This document shows, piece by piece, positions 1 through 8,759 of a stretch of DNA of 64,000 nt. The DNA comes from Chitinophaga varians (GTDB lineage Bacteria > Bacteroidota > Bacteroidia > Chitinophagales > Chitinophagaceae), in contig NZ_JACVFB010000002.1 in the NCBI RefSeq assembly GCF_014529945.1, positions 1 through 64,000 of the forward strand, given 5' to 3'. Below the pieces are notes generated by a model. It had not been told where the DNA came from. It ran no database searches and saw only the letters and a list, made by a program, of their open reading frames with translations. A program made the position numbers and the translations under genes. The first letter of the stretch is position 1, and the number at the start of each line of letters is the position of its first letter.

Positions 1-70
1 GGCCGTACATCTTATCATTTCAATTTCGCAACTTCGCTTTCCGTTTGTTGCCCCGTTATCGTTGGGGTTG

Positions 71-100
71 CAAAGGTAAGCAACTTTTCATTTCTACCAA
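71..100 (-). promoter_or_regulatory. Minus-strand promoter (P1), reads off the left edge
   Basis: On the minus strand a TTG (98-100) is followed after 19 bp by TACCTTTG (71-78), an exact match to the Bacteroidota -33/-7 consensus (TTG, then TAnnTTTG). Transcription would leave the window at base 1. No plus-strand gene is near. With the identical element at 258-287 it suggests tandem promoters of an rRNA or tRNA operon just outside the window; the identity of the operon is inference. Confidence 0.7.
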
Positions 101-257
101 ATCTTTTTTCAAGATTTTTTATTTTTTCTTTTCGAAGAACAGTCAGCGCAAATACACTGCTATTCATTATTTGCAGCGATGCGCTGCTAATTCCGAAAAC
201 GTAAAAATGAAGTATGTGAAGAGCTTTTGTGTGCGTGCTTTCTATCAAAGCGGAGCG

Positions 258-287
258 CAAAGGTAGGCGGATTTTTCATACTTCCAA
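258..287 (-). promoter_or_regulatory. Minus-strand promoter (P2), tandem with the one at 71-100
   Basis: TTG (285-287, minus) and TACCTTTG (258-265) are again separated by exactly 19 bp. The same spacing and -7 octamer in two copies 187 bp apart is unlikely by chance and fits a strongly expressed stable-RNA operon to the left. Confidence 0.7.
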
Positions 288-439
288 CTTTTTTACTGAA
301 CTATTTTTTCAATAAACGACAAAACACTTTACCACAAAGGGTTTCATCGGTAAAAATTTTTATCAGTGAATTGAAAAATGAGATCATAAATGACGACATC
401 CACCAAAAAACATCCGTTGTTACCCCATTAGGCGTTCCC

Positions 440-720
440 GTTATATGTCACGCGGTATGGCCGCGTTATGTAATCGCGTGGTATGCTCTCGTTATGTAGC
501 GGCGTTATTAGGTCGCGGGGCAAGGTGTGTTGTATCGTTCCGTTGTATGACCGCGCTATGTGGTCTCGTTGTATGATCGCGTTGTATGATCGAGTTGAAT
601 GGTCGCCTTGTATGATCGCGTTGTATGGTCGCGTTGTATGATCGCGTTGTATGATCGCGTTGTATGATCGCGTTGTATGATCCGTTGTATGATCGCGTTG
701 TATGATTGCGTTATGTTGTC
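440..720. repeat. 13-bp tandem repeat (minisatellite), about 20 copies
   Basis: The unit is GTTGTATGATCGC. Copies on the left (440-545) are degenerate, those from about 565 to 705 are nearly identical, and one copy near 680 lacks a base. The period is not a multiple of three and no frame stays open, so it is non-coding. It separates the stable-RNA-type promoters (71-287) from the 3' end of truA. There are no spacers, so it is not CRISPR. Confidence 0.85.
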
Positions 721-741
721 CCAGGGCTTACGCCCTGGGCT
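720..741. repeat. GC-rich hairpin
   Basis: Perfect 8-bp arms CCCAGGGC and GCCCTGGG around TTAC, directly after the minisatellite. There is no T-run on either side, so it is not a standard intrinsic terminator. The rest of 742-858 shows nothing recognisable. Confidence 0.6.
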
Positions 742-858
742 ATGATGTTATTCAAGCTCTTTCGCAGGAAGGTGCCATTATGGAACCACCTTTTTCGGTC
801 AGGCCCTTTCCTGATATCATAAATCACAGATCTTATATCATAATACCATCGTTATATC

Positions 859-1620
859 TTACCTGATGAAGGATACCGGCTCCAGCAATCCTTCCGGATA
901 ACGTACGGTCATCAGGAACAGCCCCTGCGGGGGCACCGCAAAATCTGCACGGGTACAATCCCGGCTTTCAATCGCTGCCCGGAATTCGGGGATCGTCAGC
1001 TTCCCGCGACCCACCCGCAGCATCGTGCCCACCAATCCGCGCACCATCCCCCGTAAAAACCGGTTGGCGGTAACGTTATAGATGATACGCTCTCCTTCTA
1101 CTGTCCAGAAAGATTCCTCTATGGCACAGATAAATGTCCTTACCTGCGTGTTCCGCTTGGAGAAAGTAGTGAAGTCACTGTATTCACGAATAATGCCGGC
1201 AGCTTCCTGCAACGCCTCTATATCCAGCTTATAAGGGAAGAAATACCCACGGTCCTGCATAAACGGATCCTTGTGGGTATACAAGGTATATTCATAAGAA
1301 CGGCCCAATGCGGCAAAACGGCTGTTGGCATCTTCCGGTACCCGATACACCCCTTTCAGCACCACGTCGGCCGGCAAAATAGCGTTGATCTTGTACAGGA
1401 ACTGCGGATGTAGCGGCACATCTGTATCAAAATGCAGGAAGTTTTGCCGGGCGTTCACCCCTGCATCTGTCCTGCTGGAACCAGTACTTTCAATCTTCTC
1501 CCGGAGCAACAGGCTCAGGGCCCTGTCTACCTCCGCCTGCACGGTGTGTGCATTCTCCTGTACCTGAAAACCACTGTACTGCGCACCTTTATAGGCCACT
1601 TCTATAAAATATCTGTTCAT
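859..1620 (-). CDS. truA: tRNA pseudouridine(38-40) synthase TruA
   Basis: 253 aa. TruA isomerises uridines 38-40 in the anticodon arm of many tRNAs. The catalytic aspartate lies in GSSRTDAGVNA near residue 52, and the N-terminus MNRYFIEVAYKG has the family pattern. The start is this ATG: an in-frame start 48 bases upstream would add 16 residues without homology and would enter the terminator hairpin at 1643-1679. Length is normal for the family. It is monocistronic, lying downstream of the terminator of the DUF4476 gene. Cytosolic. Confidence 0.95.
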   Translation of the reverse strand: MNRYFIEVAYKGAQYSGFQVQENAHTVQAEVDRALSLLLREKIESTGSSRTDAGVNARQNFLHFDTDVPLHPQFLYKINAILPADVVLKGVYRVPEDANSRFAALGRSYEYTLYTHKDPFMQDRGYFFPYKLDIEALQEAAGIIREYSDFTTFSKRNTQVRTFICAIEESFWTVEGERIIYNVTANRFLRGMVRGLVGTMLRVGRGKLTIPEFRAAIESRDCTRADFAVPPQGLFLMTVRYPEGLLEPVSFIR

Positions 1621-1642
1621 CGGGGGCGAAAATAATACAATT

Positions 1643-1679
1643 AAAAAAAATGAGCGAAGATGGGTCATCTTCGCTCATT
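1643..1679 (-). terminator. Intrinsic terminator of the DUF4476 gene
   Basis: Stem AATGAGCGAAGATG / CATCTTCGCTCATT with a 3-nt loop, followed on the minus strand by eight T. It sits between the DUF4476 gene and truA. The stem word GCGAAGA recurs in the terminators at 6427-6470 and 53963-54106. Confidence 0.85.
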
Positions 1680-1729
1680 CATCGGCCGAAGGCCAATTTA
1701 TTTGTTTATATATCCATTTCCTCATTGGG

Positions 1730-3196
1730 CTATTTGTGCAACATCGCCCTGAAACGGCCTTTATAATAGCTTTCCGTCAGCAGCGATTCCAGTGATCCGT
1801 ACTTCTCTGTATCGTAGGTTTTAGCGTAAGCCAAATCCAGCAAGCGATAACGGGCCTCATCGGAGCTTACCAACAGCGCCAGGGATTTCACCTGCGCGGT
1901 CTCAAGACAGTAATTGCGGGTAGACTTGCGGAATACATCAATCATGGTCTCATCAGACTTAGCGCTTACGAACTTCCGTAACACCTTGCGGAAGGTCGCT
2001 TCATCCATCACATTACCGCAGTCAGTATTGATCAGACGGGTACCGGCATCTTTCTTTTCGGTTGCTTCGGCCACCGCATCGTCATTTCTCTTCTTCTTTC
2101 TGGCAGGCGTTTCTGCGCCGACTGCCACGCCATAACCACTGGAGTCCGTGATGATATTGTTCGGATGCTCGGTGTCATCAAACAGCTTTCTTTTCTTTTT
2201 CTTTCTTACCGGCGCCTCCTCTGTAGCAGGCAGCTCAACTGCCGGGGCGGTGGTTTCTACCGGAACGGCGGCAGGAGCCGGAGTGGGTGCGGGCACACTT
2301 GCCTTACCTTCCTCCTGGAATTCGATGAAATCAGGATCTCCTTCCCTTTTCTTATGCTTTTTCTGCTTTTTCGGCGCAGGCTGCTCTTCTGCTTCCTGTT
2401 TAGGCTGATCGGCAACAGCCGCTTCACTGGCGGCAGCCTTGCTTTCTTCTGCCATAACAGACTTCAGTATATCCTGCTCTTCTTCGGAAAGAGGTTCCCG
2501 TTCTGCTTTATGTTTTTTGCCACGAGGCTTTTTCACCACTGTTTCTTCCGCCGGGGCGGCAGCTCCTTCAGTTGGTTTAACCGGCGCTGGTACGGCTTCT
2601 ACCACTGGTTCTTCCCGGTCATCACCGGATACCACCACTTTATCAAGCGCGGAGGAAAATGCATTACCGGATTTAGCGGAAGATGGCTTACCCGGACCTG
2701 TTACCGTCGCTTTATGCGAGAAGGTATCTTCCAGCTCTTTCTGAAGGTTGCCCATCATCTCTTTACGGGTAGTATCTTCCGGGGCATTGGCCGCCACCGC
2801 TTCGGGAGCGGTTTCCTGTGCCGCTGCTGTGGCAGCGCTGCCATCGCCATTGTCGGCCTTGATTTCCCGGAATGTCTGCAGGTTATATAAGGCGCCTTTC
2901 TTCAGCAGGAAGCCCTGGTCATTTTTGGCGATCCGTACATGGAATTTCTGTTCCTGTGCAGGGCCTTCGCTCTGGGCATACCCTATAGACATTGGTACGG
3001 TGCCGCTTTCCAGCTTCGGAAGGATAATATATCCTCTTTCTGTAGAGCTCAGTACCTGACCATTTACCTTTACATAAAAAGGCTGGCCTTTTTCACTTTG
3101 TATATATACATAATGCTGCTGTTCCTGTGCCCATGCCTGGCCACAACAAAACAAACATGCCAGTAAGTATAATACTGTCCTGTATTTTAGAAGCAT
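1730..3196 (-). CDS. Exported DUF4476-containing protein with charged low-complexity middle
   Basis: 488 aa. An N-terminal signal peptide (hydrophobic LLACLFCCG, ending AWAQ) is followed by a compact domain to about residue 120, then a roughly 230-residue low-complexity stretch rich in Ala, Pro, Glu and lysine runs (KKHK, KKKKRK). The C-terminal ~90 residues (from INTDCGN to FRAMLHK) have the DUF4476 pattern of short helices, a domain common in Bacteroidota exported proteins with no known activity. The ATG at 3196 was chosen because it begins the signal peptide; the longer frame starts with TTG. It lies 36 bp after the biotin carrier gene and may share its transcript. Function unknown. Confidence 0.8.
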   Translation of the reverse strand: MLLKYRTVLYLLACLFCCGQAWAQEQQHYVYIQSEKGQPFYVKVNGQVLSSTERGYIILPKLESGTVPMSIGYAQSEGPAQEQKFHVRIAKNDQGFLLKKGALYNLQTFREIKADNGDGSAATAAAQETAPEAVAANAPEDTTRKEMMGNLQKELEDTFSHKATVTGPGKPSSAKSGNAFSSALDKVVVSGDDREEPVVEAVPAPVKPTEGAAAPAEETVVKKPRGKKHKAEREPLSEEEQDILKSVMAEESKAAASEAAVADQPKQEAEEQPAPKKQKKHKKREGDPDFIEFQEEGKASVPAPTPAPAAVPVETTAPAVELPATEEAPVRKKKKRKLFDDTEHPNNIITDSSGYGVAVGAETPARKKKRNDDAVAEATEKKDAGTRLINTDCGNVMDEATFRKVLRKFVSAKSDETMIDVFRKSTRNYCLETAQVKSLALLVSSDEARYRLLDLAYAKTYDTEKYGSLESLLTESYYKGRFRAMLHK

Positions 3197-3232
3197 ACTA
3201 AAAATTGGTATAAAACTGTCCTTACGCAAATA

Positions 3233-3730
3233 TTATTCCAGTACGATCAGCACCTCCCCTTTTTCCACGGCGGTGCGCTCTGCGACTTTAATTTCCCTGA
3301 CAACGGCATCTGAGGTGGCCTTGAATACATTCTCCATTTTCATGGCTTCCAGAATCAGCACCGGATCTCCTTTGTGGATAGCCTGTCCGGGGGTAACCAG
3401 CACCTTCAGTACCAGTCCCGGCATCGGGGCCTTGATATCATTCACTTTTTTTGCCAGGGCGTCTTTAATACCCATTGACGCCAGCAGCTGGTCTATCGGT
3501 TCTTCAATTGCTATCTCATACTGCTGTTGATTGATCTGCAGGGTCACGGTTTTGCTCTCTCTGTCCACCTTCAGCACCTGGGCCTGGTAGCTGTTGCCGT
3601 CCATAATGATGCTGTAATCACCTGAAGGCACCTGTACCGCTGACCAATCTACCGCCTGCCCGTTGCAGGTAAGGGTAGAATCCTGACTGATACTGAACGC
3701 AGACTTGCCGTTAACTGTTGCTTTGATCAT
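3233..3730 (-). CDS. Biotin carboxyl carrier protein (biotin/lipoyl attachment)
   Basis: 165 aa. The C-terminal ~75 residues form a biotinyl domain: APMPGLV, then EAMKMEN with the biotinylated lysine near residue 131. The N-terminal half is a small beta-rich region. Such proteins carry CO2 for acyl-CoA carboxylases or decarboxylases. No carboxylase or transferase subunit is in the window, so the partner is not identified. The start ATG at 3730 gives MIKATVNG; the upstream extension lacks homology. It is divergent from the aminopeptidase at 3867. Confidence 0.88.
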   Translation of the reverse strand: MIKATVNGKSAFSISQDSTLTCNGQAVDWSAVQVPSGDYSIIMDGNSYQAQVLKVDRESKTVTLQINQQQYEIAIEEPIDQLLASMGIKDALAKKVNDIKAPMPGLVLKVLVTPGQAIHKGDPVLILEAMKMENVFKATSDAVVREIKVAERTAVEKGEVLIVLE

Positions 3731-3866
3731 AATTGCTGTATTTATTAGCCACTTGGTTCTGACAAAAATAGCATTTTTAACCACTTGGCTCATTATAAGG
3801 CCATTTGTTTAAATTTGACGCTTTATATAAGCAGAAGCTGATATATTTAATCAAAACAGTTTTTAC

Positions 3867-6410
3867 ATGAATCAATACTTGAAGCGGTCCCTGCTGGGTG
3901 TGCTGATCGGAGGGATGGCTGGCCTGGGTGCTACTACTTCCCTGATGGCACAATCCGGGAAAGCGGCCACCGATGATCCGGCCCTGAAGATCTACAGAGC
4001 GGCGGCCACCAAGGTCAATGACCTGGTGCATACTAAACTGGACGTACGGTTTGATTACCCTAAAAGGTACCTGTATGGTAAGGCCTGGATTACCCTGAAA
4101 CCCCATTTCTATGCTACAGACTCCCTCACCCTCGATGCGAAAGGCATGGACATCCATGAAGTGGCCGTTGTAAAAGGTGGCAAAAACACACCGCTGCACT
4201 ACAGCTACGATACCCTGCAACTGCACATCAAACTGGATAAAAAATATACTGCGACTGAGTCATATGTCATCTATATCAGTTATACCAGCAAGCCCAATGA
4301 ACTGAAAGTGAAAGGCAGCGCCGCCATCACTGATGCCAAAGGCCTGTATTTTATTAACCCCGACGGTACCGAGCCCAATAAACCCACGCAGATATGGACA
4401 CAGGGCGAAACAGAAGGCTCCTCTGTATGGTTCCCTACTATCGATAAAACCAATCAGAAGTGCACCCAGGAACTCAGCATGACCGTTCCCCAGAAATACG
4501 TGACGCTCTCCAACGGTAAACTGGTAAGTCAGAAAGCCAACACCGACGGCACCCGCACCGATACGTGGAAGATGGACCTCCCCCACTCTCCCTACCTGTT
4601 TATGATGGCCGTTGGTGACTACGCCGTTGTAAAAGACAAATGGAAAGGCAAGGAGGTGAACTACTACCTGGAAAAACCGTTTGAGAAATATGCGAGAAAC
4701 ATTTTTGGTAATACACCGGAGATGCTCTCCTTCTACTCCAATATACTGGGATATGAATACCCGTGGGTGAAGTATTCCCAGATAACCGGCCGTGACTATG
4801 TGTCTGGCGCCATGGAAAACACTACTGCCACCCTGCACGGTGAATTCCTCCAGAAAACAGACCGCGAACTGCTCGACAATAATAACTACAACGAATGCGT
4901 GATCGCACACGAACTGTTTCACCACTGGTTTGGTGACCTGGCCACCGCCGAATCATGGAGCAACCTTACCGTCAACGAGTCTTTCGCCGATTACAGCGAA
5001 TACCTCTGGCTCGAACACAAATACGGAAAGGATGCTGCCGATGAGCACAGCTACGATGCCGCCATGTCTTATCTCTCCATGGTGCAGTACTCCGGCGATA
5101 AAGACCTGGTACGTTTCTACTACCACGACAGGGAAGACATGTTCGACCAGATCACCTATCAGAAAGGCGGCCGTATCCTTCACATGCTGCGTAATGCTGT
5201 CGGGGATTCTGCCTTCTTCAAATCACTCAACCTGTACCTGAAGACCAACGCCTTTAAAGCTACCGAAGCTCATCAGCTGCGCCTGGCCTTCGAAGAAGTG
5301 ACCGGTCGCGATATGAACTGGTTCTTCAACCAATGGTATTTCGGTCAGGGTTTCCCGGAACTGGACATCAGCTACAAATACAACAACAATAAAGTCACCG
5401 TTATTATCCAGCAGATCCAGAAGGAAGCCAAGGTATGGCAACTGCCGCTCGCTATTGATATCTACAGCGCTGGCAAGAAAGAACGTTACAACGTTACAGT
5501 GGCCAACCGGGTAGACTCCTTCACTTTTGCCTATACCACCCAACCAGACCTGGTGAATGTAGATGCAGACAAGGTAATTCTTGCCAAGAAAGATGACCAC
5601 CGCGATTTCTCCACTTATGTTTATCAGTATGCCCAGGCGCCGCAGTACCTGGACCGCCGCGTGGCCATCGAGGCAGCCACAGAAGAGCAGAGCCGCAATC
5701 CGGAAGCCATTAAGCTGCTGGTGCAGGCGTTGAAAGATAAATATCACGGGCTCCGTACATTGGCAGTTTCCTCTCTCAACCTGAAACTGCCGGCCGTAAA
5801 AACCGCTGCCGTACCGGTATTGGTGGAAATGGCCAAACAAGATCCCAGCACGCTGACCAAAGCCGCTGCCATCAAACAACTGGGCGATCTGAAAGATGCA
5901 CAATATATCGCACTGTTTGAAGCCGCCACCAAAGACAAGTCTTATGCCGTGGAAGCCGCTGCGTTGGAAGCGTTGTCAGAGCTGGACCTTAACAAAGCCT
6001 ATGGCATCGCCAAGCAGCTGGAAAAAGATACCAAAGGCAAACTGGTGAGCGCTATTGCCGGCGTATATGCCCGTCAGGGTAACCCGGACGATATCAATTT
6101 CGTGGCCACCAAATTCGACGAAACTTCCGGCCAGGACAAGCTGAATGCCGCATTCGACTATCTCGGCTTCCTTTCCAAAATCAACAACACCACTGCCGTA
6201 CAGCGTGGCGTAGATCAGGTGAAAGCCATGACCGTGCAGTTCAACAACAGTCAGGTAAACAGCTATATCAGCAACTGGTTACAGGAAATAGCCCGGAAGA
6301 AAGACAGTGATGCCACCGCCGTTAGCGGCACTGATCGCGAGGGACTGCAACAGCAGGCTGCGTATATGCGTAAAGCTTCTGATGCCATCCGGACAGCTAT
6401 CAAAGAATAG
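3867..6410 (+). CDS. Exported M1-family zinc aminopeptidase with C-terminal HEAT-like region
   Basis: 847 aa. A signal peptide (MNQYLKRSLLGVLIGG to LMAQS) leads into an M1 catalytic module: the exopeptidase motif GAMEN near residue 315, the zinc site HELFHH near 348, and the second zinc ligand Glu in NESFADYSEYLW near 370. The remaining ~280 residues are Ala/Leu/Lys-rich helical repeats resembling HEAT repeats, as in gluzincins. It probably trims N-terminal residues from peptides in the periplasm or on the surface. Monocistronic, ending at a bidirectional terminator. Confidence 0.93.
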   Translation: MNQYLKRSLLGVLIGGMAGLGATTSLMAQSGKAATDDPALKIYRAAATKVNDLVHTKLDVRFDYPKRYLYGKAWITLKPHFYATDSLTLDAKGMDIHEVAVVKGGKNTPLHYSYDTLQLHIKLDKKYTATESYVIYISYTSKPNELKVKGSAAITDAKGLYFINPDGTEPNKPTQIWTQGETEGSSVWFPTIDKTNQKCTQELSMTVPQKYVTLSNGKLVSQKANTDGTRTDTWKMDLPHSPYLFMMAVGDYAVVKDKWKGKEVNYYLEKPFEKYARNIFGNTPEMLSFYSNILGYEYPWVKYSQITGRDYVSGAMENTTATLHGEFLQKTDRELLDNNNYNECVIAHELFHHWFGDLATAESWSNLTVNESFADYSEYLWLEHKYGKDAADEHSYDAAMSYLSMVQYSGDKDLVRFYYHDREDMFDQITYQKGGRILHMLRNAVGDSAFFKSLNLYLKTNAFKATEAHQLRLAFEEVTGRDMNWFFNQWYFGQGFPELDISYKYNNNKVTVIIQQIQKEAKVWQLPLAIDIYSAGKKERYNVTVANRVDSFTFAYTTQPDLVNVDADKVILAKKDDHRDFSTYVYQYAQAPQYLDRRVAIEAATEEQSRNPEAIKLLVQALKDKYHGLRTLAVSSLNLKLPAVKTAAVPVLVEMAKQDPSTLTKAAAIKQLGDLKDAQYIALFEAATKDKSYAVEAAALEALSELDLNKAYGIAKQLEKDTKGKLVSAIAGVYARQGNPDDINFVATKFDETSGQDKLNAAFDYLGFLSKINNTTAVQRGVDQVKAMTVQFNNSQVNSYISNWLQEIARKKDSDATAVSGTDREGLQQQAAYMRKASDAIRTAIKE

Positions 6411-6426
6411 TTATTCACAGCACCAT

Positions 6427-6470
6427 AAAACAAAGAGCGAAGGCCGGTTGGTCTTCGCTCTTTGTTTTTA
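6427..6470. terminator. Bidirectional terminator between convergent genes
   Basis: Arms ACAAAGAGCGAAG and CTTCGCTCTTTGT enclose a 10-nt loop, with a T-run on the plus side and an A-run (T-run on minus) on the other. It serves the aminopeptidase and the DUF1835 gene. Confidence 0.85.
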
Positions 6471-7382
6471 TTCTTTTTTCCCGATCCTTTGTTTCACCGG
6501 GTCCCACCACCAGGATGATTTAGCCATCCTGACACCGCCCAGCCAGCGGTGTTCCAGCGGAACGTAATCGAGATAATGTTCTTCATTGTTCAATACTTCA
6601 CGCCCAAGGGCGGTGATGCCAATCATCTGGGCATCTTCCTCTATTACCCCGGCACGTTGCATCCTTTGCACGAGCAGGTCCAGCTGAAAATCGCCGAAGC
6701 CATAGATCCACAGTTCATCCCAGAAAGCAATGTAAAGGTCATAGCTCCTGTAGCGGCCCATGGATAGCTTCTGCAGGAAAAATTTTTCGATGGCACTGAG
6801 TCCGTTTTCCAGATTGGGAAACCGCTGCAGATGCGCCTGGATAGCTGCGGGCAGATGTTTGAGGTTACCTGCCGGCATGTGGGAGATAGCCTCCAGCTCC
6901 AACGGAGTGTCCGCACAGTAGGCGTCCCAGGCATCGAGTGCATGTTGGATATCTGCCGGTTGCAGCAGGACCCTCTCTTCCAGTAACCTCGGGAAGTCTG
7001 TCGCTTCCCGATGATGGGGCAGATCAACCAGGCTTACAGGCGGGAGGGTGTCGAGATTGGTTTTAAGGTAATGGATAATGAAGAGGAGATTGATTTGGCA
7101 GAAGAGGTCTGCTTCAAACCAGAGTACGATTTCATCAAATGAGCCGGAGTTTTTTAATTTCTCCAGCTCATGTACTACGTTAGTAAAATAAGTTTGTTTA
7201 TCGATTCCGTAATGAAACTCGAGATGTTTGGCGCGGCTTTCAAAAAACGTATCAGCGTTTTTAGTGACTTTCACTTTGCCTTCGCTCATCATTTCCCTGC
7301 ACACCACCACACCTCCTCTCAGTTTGCTTTGCCTTAGCAAGGATAGCGTAGCATCTCCGTTTAACACATACATGAATGACAT
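6468..7382 (-). CDS. DUF1835 domain-containing protein
   Basis: 304 aa, soluble. The N-terminus (MSFMYVLNGDATLSLL, then GGVVVCREMMSEG) is the DUF1835 signature; the middle has FDEIVLWFEADLFCQINLL, and the C-terminal part (LSAIEKFFLQKL onward) resembles the accompanying DUF3658-like region. Members are conserved in Bacteroidota and Firmicutes with no assigned activity. The gene is transcribed towards the aminopeptidase, 27 bp downstream of the TPM gene, so it may be the last gene of the lemA operon. Function unknown. Confidence 0.82.
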   Translation of the reverse strand: MSFMYVLNGDATLSLLRQSKLRGGVVVCREMMSEGKVKVTKNADTFFESRAKHLEFHYGIDKQTYFTNVVHELEKLKNSGSFDEIVLWFEADLFCQINLLFIIHYLKTNLDTLPPVSLVDLPHHREATDFPRLLEERVLLQPADIQHALDAWDAYCADTPLELEAISHMPAGNLKHLPAAIQAHLQRFPNLENGLSAIEKFFLQKLSMGRYRSYDLYIAFWDELWIYGFGDFQLDLLVQRMQRAGVIEEDAQMIGITALGREVLNNEEHYLDYVPLEHRWLGGVRMAKSSWWWDPVKQRIGKKE

Positions 7383-7409
7383 ATCTCAATTTTTCAAAGG
7401 TTTTCAGTA

Positions 7410-8180
7410 TTACCAGCTGCCGCTGGCGCCTCCACCGCCGCCGGAACCGCCACCAAAGCCTCCGAATCCGCCGCCACCGCCGCCGCCGGACCAACCTCCT
7501 CCGCCACCGCGTCCGAAGCCGCCCATGCTGCCGATAACCGGCCATATCCAGCCTCCGCGCCTGTTGTAAGTGGTACCACCGCCACCACCGCCGCCGCGGC
7601 TGATAATGGATATAATGATCACAATTACCAGGATGAGGAGGAAAATGGCGCCCGGGCTGATACCCGGTTCGCTTTTTCGCGGATCTCCTTTATATTCTCC
7701 GGCTGCTGCCTTGATGATGGCATCAACCGCTTTGTCAAGGCCTTGATAGTATTGTCCTTCCCGGAAAGCGGGCTTGATGATCTGTGCTATAATTTCATTG
7801 GCTACCGCATCAGGTACAACACCTTCCATGCCATAACCTGTTTCGATCCTTATCTTCCTGTCTTCCATGGAAACAAGAATAAGGATACCATTGTTCTTGC
7901 CTTTTCTGCCAATACCCCAGTCTCTTAAAATTTTCAGCGATACCTGACTGACGTCATAGGGGCCGATAGATTTAAGGGTAACGATCGCTATTTGCGTGGA
8001 GGTGCTGTCGTCGTAGGCTACCAGCTTTTGTTCCAGCCGCTCATCTTCATCTTTCAGGAGAATGCCGGCAAAGTCATTTACTAAAGTGGGAGGATTAGGC
8101 CTTGGCGGAATATTCTGTGCTTTAGCCAGCAGTCCCGTCAACAATAATAATACAGGTAAAAACCAGCGTAATATCCTCAT
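7410..8180 (-). CDS. Membrane-anchored TPM-domain protein with Gly-rich tail
   Basis: 256 aa. A signal peptide (MRILRWFLPVLLLLTG to AKAQ) is followed by a TPM (YgcG/Psb32) domain at about 30-160, with VNDFAGILL, TSTQIAIVTL and GILILVSMEDRKIRIETGYG. A membrane helix (AIFLLILVIVIIISII) comes next, then a ~60-residue tail that is almost pure Gly with Phe, Trp and Ser. TPM proteins are linked to membrane-protein quality control and photosystem repair; a phosphatase activity was reported for the plant homologue. It belongs with the second TPM gene and lemA upstream. Confidence 0.88.
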   Translation of the reverse strand: MRILRWFLPVLLLLTGLLAKAQNIPPRPNPPTLVNDFAGILLKDEDERLEQKLVAYDDSTSTQIAIVTLKSIGPYDVSQVSLKILRDWGIGRKGKNNGILILVSMEDRKIRIETGYGMEGVVPDAVANEIIAQIIKPAFREGQYYQGLDKAVDAIIKAAAGEYKGDPRKSEPGISPGAIFLLILVIVIIISIISRGGGGGGGTTYNRRGGWIWPVIGSMGGFGRGGGGGWSGGGGGGGFGGFGGGSGGGGGASGSW

Positions 8181-8216
8181 ATTCTTCTATACTAAAAGTC
8201 GTTTAAAATAGTGGCA

Positions 8217-8675
8217 TCAGATACTGAAAACAATATCATCCGGTAACTCGTTGGCATCGCCGGCCTCGTGCGGGAAGTGGGTGCGGAGGGATTCACCGAT
8301 TTCACGGATACATGCTTCGATCCCTTCAATGATACGGTCGCTCTGAAAATGTGTTTTCAGCAGCATGGCCTCTTTCTGCCAGAAGTCGTCACCAACTTTA
8401 TCATGGATGCCCTGGTCGCCGAGGATGGCGAACTGGTGATCTTTCAGGGCCACATATACCAATACACCATTGCGTTGTTTTGTCTTTTCCATACCGAGTG
8501 ACACAAATGCCTGGCGGGCACGGTCCATGGGATCTACATAACTGCAATGGTTTTCTACAAATAACCGGATCTCACCAGACGTGAGCCGTTCGGCTATCCG
8601 GATAGCCTGCACCAATTTATTTTTATCCGCTTCGGAAAAAATCTCTCTTTTTTTGCTGAAAGGGAACAGACGCAT
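8217..8675 (-). CDS. Second TPM-domain protein, soluble
   Basis: 152 aa. Most of the protein is one TPM domain: FSEADKNKLVQAIRIAE, SGEIRLFVENHC, NGVLVYVALKDHQFAILGD and GIHDKVGDDFWQ. It has no signal peptide and no membrane helix, unlike its neighbour, so the pair probably works on both sides of the membrane or as a soluble/membrane set. It lies 36 bp upstream of the membrane TPM gene and 84 bp after lemA, the gap holding a perfect 22-bp inverted repeat. Confidence 0.88.
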   Translation of the reverse strand: MRLFPFSKKREIFSEADKNKLVQAIRIAERLTSGEIRLFVENHCSYVDPMDRARQAFVSLGMEKTKQRNGVLVYVALKDHQFAILGDQGIHDKVGDDFWQKEAMLLKTHFQSDRIIEGIEACIREIGESLRTHFPHEAGDANELPDDIVFSI

Positions 8676-8694
8676 GCTATTTCGTTATTGGGTT

Positions 8695-8742
8695 ATTTAG
8701 TTATTTGGTTATTGCATACCTGCAATAACCAAATAACTAAAT
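8695..8742. repeat. Perfect 22-bp inverted repeat inside the lemA operon
   Basis: Arms 8695-8716 and 8721-8742 are perfectly complementary around a 4-nt loop and contain the word TTATTTGGTTATT, which recurs in the repeat after lysA (13495-13577). No T-run follows, and it lies between co-directional genes, so it may tune lemA/TPM expression or mRNA decay rather than end transcription. Confidence 0.85.
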
Positions 8743-8759
8743 GATAAAATTCCTACATA

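Noticed and set aside
45..499. Small ORFs at the left edge
   Set aside because: They run through the promoters and repeat, have no homology or coding bias, and overlap one another.
440..720. CRISPR array
   Set aside because: Units are 13 bp, directly adjacent and without spacers, and no cas gene is present.
2165..2890. 241-aa plus-strand frame
   Set aside because: Opposite strand of the DUF4476 low-complexity region; the Phe/Arg/Cys-rich translation mirrors the Lys/Glu/Ala codons.
7228..7569. Proline-rich 113-aa protein
   Set aside because: It is the reverse complement of the Gly-rich tail of the TPM protein.
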